From contig NC_044559.1 in assembly GCF_007565055.1 (NCBI RefSeq), positions 38,179,546 through 38,243,545 of the forward strand: 64,000 nucleotides of DNA, given 5' to 3'. Below are positions 21,282 through 34,574 of the stretch, piece by piece. A program made the translations under genes and the position numbers. The notes under the pieces were generated by a model. That model searched no databases, had not been told where the DNA came from, and saw only the letters and a list, made by a program, of their open reading frames with translations. How positions within the stretch are numbered: the first letter of the stretch is position 1; every line of letters starts with the position of its first letter. This stretch comes from Rhinopithecus roxellana. Its lineage: Eukaryota > Chordata > Mammalia > Primates > Cercopithecidae.

Positions 21282-22439
21282 GTGGAGTCTCCTTCTGTCT
21301 CCCAGGCCGAAGTGCAGTGACGTGATCTCAGCTCATTGCAACCTCCGCCTCTCAGGTTCAAGCAATTCTCCTGCTTCAGCCTCCTGAGTATCTGGGATTA
21401 TAGGCGTGCACCACCATGCCTGGCTAATTTTTTTTGTATTTTTAGTAGAGACAGGGTCTCACCACGTTGGCCAGGCTGGTCTCGAACTCCTGACCTCAAG
21501 TGATATGCCCATCTCAGCCTCCTAAAGTGCAGGGATTACAGGAGTGAACCACCATGCCTGGCTTAGGAATTTAAGTCTAGAGGGAGAGGGTAGCAGCAGG
21601 CAAGTAACAGGTAAACACATCAATCAGCTGGATAATTCGGACAGTGTTAAGTGCTACGAGGTCATAGAGTGTGTGACTGGGACTGTTTTGGCCAAGCATG
21701 TGCAGAATCAGAGAAAGAGATTCCCAGGCAGAACAAAGGCAAGTGCAAGGGCCTTGACGCAGGAACATGTAGCATATTAGAGGAACAGAGGAAGGCTGCT
21801 TTGGCTGAGTCAAGGAGAGAGTGAAAGAAGAGCTTGGAAAGGAAGCAGGCAACAGGCCATAGAATGGCTTCATAGGCTACGAGAGGGAGTTTATATTTAT
21901 TCTAAGAGCAATGGGCAGCCACAAGAGTTTGCAATCTGATCGATGCTTTTAAAAGACCCCTGTAGTAGTGTAAAGATACCACATAGCAATGTAAGAGTGC
22001 AAATAGGGACCCCAGTGAGGAGGTTCTTCATTCGTTCACCCAGCAAATATTTAAGGAGCACCCACCTGCCACATAATGTGCTGACACCCACTCTCGGGGA
22101 GCACAGAGCCTCCTGGGTTGCAGGAGGGGACCTCACCTGCCATATGTGCTCCCAGTGCAGGATGCTTCTAATCTTCCACTGAAATGTCAAATGAATCAAG
22201 ACATTCCTGAGGGCTAAACTTTGTGGTCCAGGCTGCATGTGGTGAAGGAGTTCAAAAGAAAGAAAGGACTGGCCAGGATGAGAGCCGGACTGTGGCCACA
22301 GCGTCTTTGAAGATGTGGAACTCAATCCTGGCATTCAAAGATGAGCATAGGAGAGAAGCAGGTGCCTTTCTTCCCATGGCTGCAGAACCATGTCTAAACA
22401 CCTCCCCGTGCACATATGCATTTATAAACAACACTTCAG
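21128..22439 (+). repeat. Remnant of an old interspersed repeat, class not assigned
   Basis: Starts with a CATT microsatellite. Segments such as CCCAGGCAGAACAAAGGCAAGTGCAAGGGCC, GAGGAACAGAGGAAGGC, AGGCCATAGAATGGCTTCATAGGC and TTTATTCTAAGAGCAATGGG resemble a common old mammalian repeat consensus that I recognise but cannot name. The stretch is split by an Alu at 21,242-21,562. Sequence near 23,000-23,080 may belong to the same family. Confidence 0.5.
21242..21562 (-). mobile_element. Alu, minus strand, with long T tract
   Basis: About 38 T, then GGTGGAGTCTCCTTCTGTC through GGGATTACAGGAGTGAACCAC and ATGCCTGGC. Older, AluS/J-like. Confidence 0.92.
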
Positions 22440-22739
22440 GCTGGGCGCCAGCTCATGCCTGTAATCCAGCACTTTGGGAGGGAGAGATAGAAGGATCGCT
22501 TGAAGCCAGGAGTTCCAGATCAGCCTGGGCAATGCAGAGAGACTACTGTCTCTACAAAAAAAATTTAAAAATAGCTGCATGTAGCGGTGCACACCTGTAA
22601 TCCTAGCTACTCAAGAGGCTGAGGCTGGAGGATCACTTGAGCCGAGGAGTTTGAGGCTGCTGGAAGCTACAGTTGCACTACCACACTTCATCCTGGGTGA
22701 GAGAAAAAGGCCGTATCTGAAAAAAAAAAAAAAAAAAAA
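22440..22739 (+). mobile_element. AluJ-like, plus strand
   Basis: A diverged Alu starting GGCTGGGCGCCAGCTCATGC, with GATCAGCCTGGGCAA, ATCACTTGAGCCGAGGAG and a terminal A run. Confidence 0.9.
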
Positions 22740-23238
22740 TTTTAGAACACATCATACTTTTAGAGTACTTTCAAATATAACTACATAAATGTCTTATGAA
22801 AGTTCACATAACAGACGTGCTGGTTCCTTATGTTTTCCATCTGAATAAATACAATGCTCCTTCAGTTTAGACCCAACCAGGAAACCTGTACCATAGCCCT
22901 GCCTGACTCTTCGCTCCCCCTTCCACCCTCAGTCAAGGGCAGCTGGGGAATGCCCTGACGCACAGGCAGGGGCGAGGGGGAGAAGTACAGACGCAGTCCA
23001 TAGCTAGAAGGTAGACATGGCAGGATCTGCCGTTGGATTGAGTATGAGGGAAAGGGGAATCCAGGATGACTGCAATATCTACAGAGGACAAAGGAAATAC
23101 ACATTGAGGGGGAGTGGAAACAATTGAGATCTAGCACTAACTTAGCTAGTAAGAGGCTGTTTGATTCTAGGCAAGCATTTCCCTCTCTAGATCTCAGATC
23201 CTTATTAGGAAAATAACACTTCTAAAACTCAATAACTG
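22740..23238. other. Intergenic, no gene recognised
   Basis: Unassigned sequence with possible remnants of the old repeat noted at 21.1-22.4 kb. No coding signal. Confidence 0.4.
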
Positions 23239-23538
23239 GCTGGACACGGTGGCTCACGCCTGTAATCCCAGCACTTTGGAAGACTGAGGTGGGTGGATCA
23301 CTCGAGGTCAAGAGTTGGAGACCAGTCTACCCAACATGGTGAAACCCATCTTTAGCAAAAATAAAAAATTAGCTGGGCGTGATGGCAGGCACCTGTAATC
23401 CCATCTACTTAGGAGGCTGAGGTGGGAGGATTGCTTGAACCTGGGAGGTGGAGGTTGCAGTGAGCAAAGATTGTGTCACTGCTCTCCAGCCTAGACAACA
23501 GAACAAGACTCTATCTCAAAACAAAAACAAACAAAAAA
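23239..23538 (+). mobile_element. Alu, plus strand, with target-site duplication
   Basis: From GGCTGGACACGGTGGCTCA to an AAAACAAACAAA tail. The string ACTCAATAACT occurs immediately before and after it. Confidence 0.95.
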
Positions 23539-24630
23539 CTCAATAACTAAATTATATGCTATAATATTTAATATCTATCAAAATTTATAAAATGAGATGA
23601 CAAACATATGTATGACCACCACTGAGCATAAGACACACAGCACACCAATGGAATTGAAGGCCCTCTGTGTACCATTCCTAATGGCACTCCCTCCCTCCTG
23701 CCCCCACCCCAGATAGAATGATACTACCATGCTACTAAATCTGGCATTTATCATCTTAAGTGTCCTCTTAAGGTTTAATAATAATTCTGTTAATTTTATG
23801 ATTTGACAAGCCCTCTTAATTTTTTGGTGTAATTGATTTGTAGTTGACAGAAATGTTCCATACCTACCACCTCATCTGATTTTCACCAAAATCCTATAAG
23901 GGTGTGCTAAGCTTGGGAAGATTCTCTCCAGCTTTTCACATGAATAAAGTGAGGTTCAGAGTGTAATATGTCATAGCACTTAGCATCTTGACCATGTTTC
24001 ATCACATTTCATGCCTTGCTTTCCATTGCTAGCTATTTTTTCATGTACATTTGTGTCCATCACTAGACTGTAAGTTCTTGAGAGCAGTGATCTTTCTCCT
24101 GAAGCTGTGGCCAGTGTGGTAAGATTACAGGGCTCAGGCTTCAGTAAAAATAAATAAATTAATAAATAAATACCCAGTGACGAGGGGAAAGTAGCCCATG
24201 TTATGGGGAAGCTTCTGAAACCTGAGGTAACACAGATAAGGGATGTAGAAACTGGACCTAAAGAGAGGAATAAGACACAGGACGCCCAACAGAGTGTGAT
24301 GGAGCTCCACGGACTGGAAACCATGATATAGCATGCGGGGCAAAATTTGGCTCTTATAAGTCGTGCCCCTGATGTTTGAAAAGGCAAAACAAGGAGGTTT
24401 TCAGAAAAGCTGTAAGAAAGCAGAAGGGTTATCCAGTTCACTTGTTTGCCATAATCCTGGACTTTCTGCAGACACACCATACATCATCACATCATGTGTA
24501 ATGGGATCATATCACAAAAAAACCAATGTAATGCCATCAAAAGCATGACCCTTTAAGAATATTTCAGAATTCACACATTTAGGACTAGGGAACTTTAAAG
24601 AAAGGGTATTAAAGACAGCCATGACCTACG
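23539..24630. other. Intergenic, no gene recognised; L2-like piece near 24,050
   Basis: AT-rich sequence. A piece at about 24,055-24,120 (ACTAGACTGTAAGTTCTTGAGAGCAG) resembles the 3' end of L2. An AAAT-rich run lies at 24,147-24,172. Confidence 0.45.
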
Positions 24631-24914
24631 GCTGGGTGCGGTGGCTTACGCCTGTAATCCCAGCACTTGGGGAGACGTAGGTTGGTGGATTACCTGAGGT
24701 CAGGAGTTCGAGACCATCTTGACCAACATGGAGAAACCCCGTCTGTACTAAAAATGCAAAATTAGCCGGGTGTGGTGGCACATGCCTGTAATCTCAGCTA
24801 CTCGGGAGGCTGAAGCAGGAGAATCGCTTGAACCCGGGAGGCAGAGGTTGCGGTAAGCTGAGATCACACCATTGTACTCTAGCCTGGACAACAAGAGTGA
24901 AACACTGTCTCAAA

Positions 24915-24953
<39 letters not shown>

Positions 24954-24954
24954 G
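24631..24954 (+). mobile_element. Alu with (AAAT)n tail, plus strand
   Basis: Starts GGCTGGGTGCGGTGGCTTA and ends in about ten AAAT units. AAGACAGCCATG flanks both sides as target duplication. Confidence 0.95.
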
Positions 24955-27900
24955 ACAGCCATGGTCTTAAAAAATTTATCACACTCAAAGCTGGAGTGGA
25001 TCTCTTTTGTTCCATAGACTTCTGTGAGCCTCTCAATCCATCAGTAGGGAAATGAGAACTGCTTACAAGCCACCAATCAGCTCCCATAGCTGGAGTTTCC
25101 TTGAGAAGTTCTCCCCTATTTCAGGCATTCCTTATGAAAGCTTTGTTTTGTCATATGCCTGGTATCATTAAGGAAAAATAAAATGTGTTGGCCTTAGTTA
25201 TTTCAACCTCTTAGACTTACATGGAGCACAGTAATATGCCAGTTAATTTCTGCTTGTAGGTTCCCATTTGTAGAACTAGGGCTTAAAAATATATTCTAGC
25301 TTTCCCAACTATTTTTCATAAAGAAGAATCATCAAGACTGTGAAGACCACTGTGATTTGCAGAATAAATCCATAAATGTATAACCCAAACAGATCAACTA
25401 AATGAAGCTTCCCTCGGGCATGACAGTAAGTAGGCTGGGCTCTAGGAACAAAACGTGTAACCACAACACTCACAGAGTGGATGTTCTTTCAAGTGATAGA
25501 GACAGGGTTGGGAAGGACTCTAGGGTTAGAGCCTTCAATGGGCAGTGCTGTTCATTGGATACACAAATAATAATGATGATTGCTAATATTTAGTGTGGAA
25601 TGCTTTACCTGCACCTCATCGCTCACACTTTCTTACAAATAATGGGGCACTATTCCTTTTATTTCTTCTACTCTTAGAGATAAGATAACAGAAGGTAAGA
25701 GTGGTTAGTAACTTACTCTGTCACCTAGAGAGCAAATGGGGGAGCCAGGCTTCAAATGCAGGTGTGTCTGCCTCCTGATCCCCACATCTTAAGCATTTTG
25801 CCATCTCATCTTTCACCAAGGCTCTCCTGCTCTCCAGCATGATCTGGGCTCTGAACTGTTTCTCCACTAGCCATCTGAGAATAGGTTTCCACCAATTCAG
25901 CCTCCAAGCTGCTGGAGACGGGGGTCATTAGATTACCATCTCAGAGCAAAACAAAATCAGTATAAAATCTTAGCCTCATTAGCATGGGACTCAGTCTCCT
26001 CAGGTAGCCAGTCTTGGCCATTGATTTTTTATTATATGCAGCAGTTACATTTCAGTTTCTCAAGTTATTCATAGCTACATATGAGTAATAAAATGATAGC
26101 AACAACTGGAGCGATGCTAACAATTAGTTTGCCTCAAGTCCAAGGACAAAACAAAGTCTTCAGTGTCCCACTCACTCCTTAGCTCCAAAGTAAACAAGTC
26201 TTTCTGCTACTAGTACTGGATTAAGCTTCATAACATTGTCCAGGTGAAAGTATTTAGGGCTGGAGGCCTGTGTAGATGCTTGTAAAGAGGGAGATGCTTT
26301 GGCAGATTAAGCCCATTCTGTGGGCTTGTTCTATTTTCTGGAAAATCTCAAGTATGACAAAATAGTTCCAATGAGTTATTGTTCATCAACATTTGTCATG
26401 TTAGAAATCTTGGCATCATTGATCTCTATCTCAATCTCATCTCTATCTATATTTATAATTTACTTGTGTATTTAACAAGAAATAGAAAAGAAACACCATG
26501 GTCTAATGGAAAACATCTGAGCTGCTGTGGTTCCCAACCTTGTGGGGTTTGATAATCAACAACACAATGTTATGAAACCTTTTAGGGTTCGCTATTCAAT
26601 AACAAAACAAAACAAAAAAAAGAGATAAAACAACTATAAATAAATCCTATCTGGCTGATTTAAATTATAGAGCTCATGCAGCTTGAGCAAACCCTCTTCC
26701 CTTAGCCATGGTGTGATTCCTCTTGATTGAGAATCGAGTTTCTGGGTTATTTCTCGGAGAATGAAATTACAAAACACAAGATAGCAGATTTTTAAAAAAT
26801 TGTCACCAGGTATCCCTGTTGGATATCAAGTGACTGGGTCAGAAACTCAGTCGGAAACTCTGCTTAAAGAAGAGCAGAACAAATCCCCCTTGCCTGGGAG
26901 GCCAAACAGAGCATTGTTTTAGTTCAGTAGGAGATAATGACAATGGAATAGAACATTGTCCCGGGTAATGGTCTCCCGCTGGTAGGGAAATGCGGACGCA
27001 AAAACAAACAAGGGGTTGAACTGCTACCTTCTTTTTAAAGCAAAAACTGTTGATCCTGGAACTGAGTACTTCCTAGCAGCTTCCATTTGGTTATATAAGT
27101 CTTAAATTTGTAGGTGCTCTGGGCTGGGGTGTCACTGGGTAAGTAGGGGGCAGCGTACAGAGGTTAAGAGAGCTGCTAGCTCTACTGTTTCTGAACTGCT
27201 GACTTCAGAGATAGGCTTAGGGGACCATTTTGAATTTCATCAGCCACTGGACAAAACAGGCTTTCCATAAAAACACAATCACCACATCGTGCTTTGCTAC
27301 CAGCTGAGATCTCCCTGCTGCCATAGCCCACCCTCATGCCACCCATTTTATGACTGCCGATTAGACTGATATATATTGTATTGATAAAGTTCTGCATTTC
27401 TTGAAAAGAAAACCTTTATAAAATAAAGAAGAATGAAGCCGATAATCCATTCATTTGACATAGAAAGTTAACACTGTCTGATTTTTCTCCCTTTTTTCCC
27501 TTGCAAAATAATATAATATGTAGAGACTGTCTAACGTGTCTCTCAAAACAAGATTTAAATCAGAGATCAAAAGTGGGTAGTGATTTAAAATTCTAAATTT
27601 TGGAAAAATAGCAACTATCCTTTCATTTTTGAAACAAAAATAAATGAAAATTCAGGGCCAAAGTCGTCCTTCTGCCAACTGGAGCTTCTGTAGAACACAC
27701 AGCTCAGACTCTACCACACAGATGGAAAATAGTCCGAATGCATGCTGGCAGTATTCTTTCATTCCACGAACTTCTACAATTCCCATTAAAGCAGCATGGC
27801 ATTCAAAAGTTGAGGTCCAATTCATCTTTGCTGTTAATGAGACATTTTACAAGTGTATTTTTTTTTTCTTGGGAAAAAATTTTGAATTGGGTAAAACAAA

Positions 27901-30230
27901 TGGCAAGTGGATTTTTTTTAAAACAAAACAAAACAAAACAAAACAACAAAACAAAAAATCACCTCCTTACTTGGACTGGTGATTGACTTGCTTAGAATTC
28001 TCTGGGCCAGCATTTCATTTCCTGATGGCTGCCATTTCCCCTCCCATTCCAAGTTCTCTCTACTTGGGGCTGACACAGGACATGGAAATACTAATATGAC
28101 TGCTGGGACTCCCTTCGTGTATTTCAGCAAGAGAATTATTTCATATCAGTGCTCAGTGTCTCTCCAACTTTTCCATTTCCTCTAAGGTCAGGTTTCCCTA
28201 CAAAGAAGAACGCCAGATCGATTGTTAGTAACAGGAACCAAGCATTTGGGGCCAGACACATAACTTTTCTATGTTTCATGTTGTTACTGGCAGAAGAGGA
28301 TCCTGGCCTACATACCCATTGGAAAGAGGCAATTTATATTTTTATTACCGTCATTAATCTGATATTTCTAATTTAAAAACATTCATTTGGAAAAAACTCA
28401 ATGATGAGACAAAACAATGTTTTTGCCCTCAGTTACCTGTGTGTGATTATCTCAGTTTTCTCCCTCACCTTTCTGGCTTGATGAGGATTCCCTGGTTAAA
28501 CGCAACTCCAGTACGTAATAAAGGGCATCAGTCACTTTTGAAGGTGCTTTGGCAATGTGGTCACTAATGTAAGTAACCATCACAGAAATCTCAAGTCGAG
28601 AGAATAAATAGGAGAATAATAAGCAAAGAGAACTAGCATAGGGACAAAGTTAAGCGGGGGGCAAAAATTTGGTGGAAACAAACAAACAAAAAAACTCTTT
28701 AATGTGGATGCTAAGGAACAAGATCAAAGTATAAGAATTTGGATTAGGCAGGATCAGTTCAAGTTGTTAATAAAAATATATGGGAAGAAATGAAAGCAAA
28801 CAGTTCCCAGATCAGTCTCCAGGTATTCAGGGCTGGCCATATACAACGAGAAATGGAAAAGAGGTGATAATTAGCAATAAATATGAAGGTGCATAGACAC
28901 TTTGAGCAATTCCGAATATCACAGTGCTTCATGCAAAACAAGGGACTGCTTAGAATTTTGTCTTCAGCCTTCATCAATCTGGTCAGTTTCTGCATCTTCC
29001 TTACCTTGTCAGCATGCCCAAAATATTTAATGTGATGACCACTGACTCAGTAGGCATGGGATGCCTAAGCCTGTATCATTTCAGCCTTTGCCCTAAAGCA
29101 GAGTTCTCCGGGAATGCAAAATTTCCTACATGAGAACTTCTGCTTCAACAACAGTAAGGTCCCAAGCACACAGGGAAATGCCCAATGCAAAGAATCTGGC
29201 AGGAAAATGAATGGTTGTGAAAATTGGGCTCCAACTCCTTTTTAAAAAGAGTTCCAAGAACATGTTTACTGTGCAGTTTCGCCAAGAGAAAGTTCATGGG
29301 AACCATTTTCAAGTTTCAGGAAAGTCTATTTGGTAAGGTAGGAAGTTTGTAAGTTCAGAGACTATTTTTTTTCAAAGAAACAAATTTCAATCACTTTAAT
29401 AAACACTTTAAAAGCAATTTATGATAACTGTAGCCTTCCAATGACTAGGGCTACACTGAACTTTCCAAGCCGAAACATTCATCCCTTGTATTCAGGAAAA
29501 GTCCTCTCAACAATTTTGAAAAATATTAAAAATATGAAAGCAATTGTAAAATCACTTTCACCTGTGCAATATCCTTTTTCATGAATCTCTCCAATTACAT
29601 AGCTAGGGTTACAGATTTTCACAAACACAGTTTCATTTTTGATAGTTATGTAGCTGTAATTTCAGGCTATTTCACTCTATTGAAAGGTATGGGGGCTGCC
29701 TTTGCCCTCTCTTCCTCCTGTGGCTTAAGCCATCCAAGAAAACATCAAGAAATTAAATAAGAAGGGAAAACAAGAGGTGGAGATCGTATTCAAAAGACTG
29801 GAATCCACCACATGAGAAGAATCAAGTTTGTAACCTTTGGGGTTACCTCCCTGCTCTGTCTTCCATCTGGGCAATGGGCTAACGTCCCTGGGCTGGGGGT
29901 GTCTGAGGAGGTTGAAGACGTCCTCAGCGCTACAGAGGTGCTAAGAAAACAGACAGCTGTCTCCTGACTTAGAATTTTTTAAAGCTTTCTGGCCTCTCTG
30001 AGAAAGCCGATCCAAATCCACCCCGTATCAATTTGCCTTCTAGAAGCGGCAGGATAAGCACACGGGTTTGGGCAGTGCTTACATTTTGGGTTTACTGGCT
30101 TGATGAGGTTGTTTGGGGAGCTCTCAGTCACAAACTGCAGAAGAGTGGGGGCGGGGGACAAGGTGGGGAGGAAAGGGTGGGCGAAGGAGCCGAGAATAAG
30201 ACAAGCCGAGGGGTGGAAACTCCGGGAGGG
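24955..30230. other. Alu-free intergenic stretch, no gene recognised
   Basis: More than 5 kb of AT-rich sequence without any Alu, LTR or L1 that I can recognise. A MIR-like piece lies at about 25,600-25,790 and an (AAAAC)n microsatellite at 27,919-27,958. Short open frames have no recognisable domain. The absence of young repeats fits a regulatory landscape. Confidence 0.5.
27919..27958 (+). repeat. (AAAAC)n microsatellite
   Basis: Tandem AAAAC units, one with a slightly altered spacing, about 40 bp in all. No SINE is attached. Confidence 0.95.
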
Positions 30231-31330
30231 AAAGGAAACGCCGAAGGCGATGTAGAGTCCGGCGAGGGACCTTACAGGTAGGGCGGGATCCGAGCGGCGT
30301 CCGGAGGGAGAGCGACCGCGCGCCCCGCAGCCGAGCTGGGTCCCTTCGCCCCGCCCGGAATCCCGGACCCCGCCGGCCCCACGCAGGTCCCCGTGCTCCC
30401 TCCGGGAGGTGGGAGCCGCCGGGACTCTGCGTTCCGCCCGCCTCCCTCGGCCGGCTCGGCCTGGGATCCGCACCCGGAGAGGCTGAAGCGAAGCTGACGC
30501 AGCCCTGGGTCGGTGGCTCGCCGGGCCGGGTCGGGTGGGTGCTATTTTCTGGCGGTGGCGTTTGCAGGAGCAGAGGAGACAGCGCCACCCGGGGCCTCCC
30601 CGAGCACTGCGGGCCAGGCCGGGCTCGGGGGCCGGAGTGAGGGTACAGGTCGGGCTCTGGGTTCTGCTTCTTGAAGGCTGCGGCGGGGCGCGAAATGCAA
30701 CCGCGTGGGCCCCGCCTGCCCCCTCGGTCCAGTCTTTCCTCGACGCCCGGGAGGCGTCCCCCAGCCCCCTAGTCGCGATGCTCTCGGGTCCCCGGCGTGG
30801 ACCAGCACGTGGGCCCCGGAGTCGAGTGGGGAGGAAGGCGTGTTGGCCGCTTCAACTTCCTGCGCCGACGGCTGGGGACGCGGAGAACCCTCTGCGAGCT
30901 GGGGTCTCCGCCTGCCCGGCAACCTCACCTCAACGTCTGGCCTGGTCTGGAGCCTCTAGGGAAGAGGCCGGGTGCGGACTCGGCAGCGGCTGCACTTCTA
31001 CAGAGCCCAGACGCGCCTTCTCGCCTTTTCCTTTCTGGGCCGGGCCCTAAACTCCCGGAACCCGCCGCAGGTGGAGCGTGGAAGACAAAAGGGACAGCCC
31101 AAGCTATCCCGCCCGCTGCGCCTGAGGAGCATCCCCTTGGCGCTGCAGGGTGTCGCCTCCCCCAGCACCTTGCGGGACGGGTGCCAGGCTGGGCCTCTAG
31201 ACCGTTTCACCGCTGCTTATCATTTCTCCTTAATTTTGCACTGGGGGAGCTGCCCCTCCCTTCGGAGAAAGAGGCCGCGCCTGCACCCAAAGGTAACCCT
31301 CGGGGGTGATCCCGGGAGCGGGGCTGTCTG
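30230..31330. promoter_or_regulatory. CpG island, orphan
   Basis: About 1.1 kb with dense CG dinucleotides and high GC, sharply distinct from AT-rich flanks. No coding gene can be assigned; the long open frames on both strands have no domain and reflect scarcity of stop codons. It could be a promoter of a long non-coding RNA or a distal Polycomb-type element of the VAX1 domain. Confidence 0.65.
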
Positions 31331-32384
31331 GCCTTGGTGCGAGACCCTGGGTGGGGAGTTAGAGGTTTCTGTTGCAACAGAGAAACACGGCAGCGTCAAA
31401 GAGAAAAAGCTTCCATTGGAACTGGGCCTAAAGCTATTTTTATTTAAGTCTCAAATTGTCTAGTTTGTCATTTTGCTTCTATTTTTAAAAACTATTTCTC
31501 AGTGGCATGTGGGAGGGGAGATCAAAGGTGACGGACGGGTATCCCTGTGTTGGTGTCAAGTATGCCTTCATGTCTGTTGTTTCTTCAGCAGTTGTCCCAC
31601 AGAAAGTATCTTCTTCCAAGGAACCCTTGCAATAAAATAGGATATTTCTATTTGGACCGTTCTATGTCAAAGAAGGTTGGCAGCAGCGCCAGGCTTATCC
31701 AATGATTAAAGGGGGACATTTCCTACAATAAGGTAGAGTCAATGCAGAACCCACAAGCTCAATGATTTCCATCCCTGTGTCGTCAGCTTGCTCACTTTCT
31801 CCTAAGATTATGACAATAGTAGTAATAATAACCAGGACACAAATAACTCTTGAGAAGTCATTTGTAACTACCTCTTCTTGGAGGTGAGACACACACACAT
31901 GCATACACACATACACCCCTGTGGACTTATGGTTTATTTTTGTCAGAGGAACTAAGAATTGCCTGAGGTGCTGTGGGTTTTTTTTTTTTTTTTTAATGAT
32001 CTATTTACAGACTTGCTAATGCCTCCGCAGAAATCCTGTTTATCAGCCCAATAGTTGTGACAGGGTTAGAAAACCAGTTTAAACTGTTAATCGGCCACAA
32101 AAAAGGGCCCTAGATTGATGCCTTTCACTTACCTTTGAAAGGCTATAAAAGCAACGCCATACATTGGGATGAAATTAGACAGCGACAAAATCATTACCTT
32201 GACTTCCCACAATAAAGACAACCTTAAAAGGGGGCTATTGATGGTTTCAAATTACATAAGGGTGGTTTATATGTTCTTCCTCTGCGCTCACAGAAAGCAA
32301 TTTTAAAATGTGAATTCTTCAAAGAACAAACGGCCATAACATTCACACACAGACATGCCTTTTTATTTTATTTATTGCAAAGTG

Positions 32385-32454
<70 letters not shown>

Positions 32455-32480
32455 AAAAACAAAACTCCCAGCAAAAGGAG
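31331..32480. other. Intergenic, candidate conserved element and microsatellite
   Basis: Contains a TC-type palindrome CCTTTGAAAGG (32,132-32,142, compatible with a TCF/LEF site) directly followed by a strong TATA-type motif GGCTATAAAAGC (32,141-32,152, plus strand), and an AG microsatellite at 32,388-32,450. No repeat element is recognised at 32,000-32,350. Promoter activity is speculative. Confidence 0.35.
32388..32450 (+). repeat. (AG)n microsatellite, about 31 units
   Basis: An uninterrupted GA/AG dinucleotide run of about 63 bp, not attached to any SINE. Confidence 0.97.
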
Positions 32481-34085
32481 GCCGAGTCCAAAGATAATAT
32501 GTCCGGTTTCTATTTCACCAAGTTCCTGGGCTCACTTTCGGTCCCAGAGCCCGGAGTGCTCTCTTTCGCCGGGACGGGACGGGGAGTGGAGTTCCTAGTC
32601 CCGTGGGTGGGAAAAGCCCCGTGCACGTCACTGGGTCACGTCTGCTCACTGCTTCTGCACATTTTAAGCGTGGACACAGCCTCCTCTAGAATAGAAAGAC
32701 ATTTCTCAAAAAACACCGATTCTGGGGGTGCAGTGGGCCTGGCGCGGTCCTGGAGATAAGGTTCAGCCCGCTTCGCACCTGTAGTTTTGGGATGGCTCCT
32801 ACTTGGGCGGGGGTGGGCCTCCACCTTCTCTGCCTTCTATCAGACCTTTCCTCGGATGCATTTCTACGTAAATCTGTAAGGCGATCAAATGCAGGCGGCC
32901 CATCTCCAGTGCTTTTTTTTTTCGTCTCAAAGGCGGCGCCTGCATTTTCGGGGGCTCCAGCCCAGGCTGAGAAAGTCCCCTCAACCTCTAATCTGAGGTT
33001 GCTCACATGGCCTGCAAAAACCCAACGGGGCATCCCGCCACCCCACCTTACGTTTCCCTAGAGCCAAGTCAGTGGTCAAAAACCGAGCCGGTGGTAGCTG
33101 CCTTTACCAAAGAAAGACAGCCAGGACGCCAGCACCGACGGCAACGCGCGGAGGGAGAGGACAGTGCCCTCTTTCGCATGTTACGGGGCGAGGGGGCTGT
33201 TGGCGTCCGGAGCACGCTGAGAGGAACTTTGCAGCGGCTTTGAGAGAGGAAGGGAATTCGGTAAACGTGCTGCCCCGGGCTGCCAACTGGAGCCCGGCAG
33301 ATTCGCTGCGCAGCACTGCCCCCTGGTATCCGGCTCTGAAACTGCCCCCCTCCGCAGCTGCAAGGCTCCTCCCTGGGTTGCGCTGGACAGATTTTTTCTC
33401 CTTTCCTGGCCTGACAGAGAAGTTATACCGGGGGGCCTCAAGAAGTCCCCCAAGCCGTACTCAAAGCCTTTCTCCCTCCTCAAGCCCTCACTTTCCCAAA
33501 GAGGATCCGGACCCCGACTGCCTGAGCTAGGTCCCCAGCATGGTCCGCACCCTTTCTCGACTCCGGGGCCCACGTCCCGACTGACGTCTACCCGGGAGGG
33601 GGCTGGAGACCCAGGGAGACTTCGACTACAGGCCCGGGCGAACGGAAGGAAGAGGCTTGTGTTCAGAGAGACTCGTTTGGAGCTGGGACTGTTCATTTTT
33701 GAAGCAACACCAGTTTCCAGGGCACCTTTCGTTGGCACCTGGGCTTTCCAGAGAAGAAAGGAAGTGGGTATCGATCAGGGCCAGCCCCTCCTCGCACCCC
33801 AGGCTGGAGAGGTGCAGAGGTCCTTAGACACTCAGTCCAAGGGCGCCTGAGAGATGGGGGCAAACTTGGCAGGAGCCTGAGCACCGAGGCGCGATCCGTG
33901 GGGGCCCTGGCAGGGCGCGCCCCTTCCAACCCAACTTGTCTGGCACTGGCTTCTATGGTTGCTGAGAGCAAGACTGCCGTCGTGGGCCCAGGGTCCTCGA
34001 CCCCAGGACGCGCATGGCCTTTCCCACCCCAACCAGATGGTTCGTCCCAGGTTTTTGGGACTGAGCTTGATAGAGAGTAAGGAAG
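32481..34085. other. GC-rich non-coding block with moderate CpG density
   Basis: Elevated GC and CG dinucleotides, highest at about 33,120-33,650. A CTCF-like core lies on the minus strand at 33,316-33,329 (ACCAGGGGGCAG). Overlapping open frames on both strands have no recognisable domain. Confidence 0.45.
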
Positions 34086-34260
34086 GAAGTGGCGCCAGCT
34101 CCGGAGCCAGAGTGGGTTGGGATCCCAGCTTGGCCACTCTCTGGCTGTGTGACCTTGAGTGAGTTACTTTGCCTCTCTGAGCACCAGTTTGTTTGTTTTT
34201 TTCAGGAATGGTGTGAAGATTGAGGTAATGTCCTTAGGATGCCCACATGTGTTCAGTCAA
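34086..34260 (-). repeat. MIR SINE remnant
   Basis: The plus strand shows GGCCACTCTCTGGCTGTGTGACCTTGAG, then GTTACTTTGCCTCTCTGAGC and GTGTGAAGATTGAGGTAATG, the MIR complement. Confidence 0.75.
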
Positions 34261-34574
34261 GGTCGCCCGTGATGGTTGCCGGTGTCTGCTGCAGGACAGT
34301 CCCCCAGGAATCAGCTTGTAGGGTGGGCGCCAGCCGTACTGCACAGGGGCATCTCGGCCTCCGGGTTTAGGAGGGGCAGAAACAGCGCAGTGTCCTCAGC
34401 CCTGAGGGCTGAGTTTTGGAGGTCCCAACGCTCCTGGGTTCTCTTCTGCCAGGGTGCAGACTACAGCAGCGTGCGCAGGGCTTCGCACACCTCTGCTGTG
34501 GGAAGTGAGTCATCTTCGCTTATGATTGCATCTGGCCAGGCCAGCTGCGAGAAGACTGGATCTCACAGCTGCCA

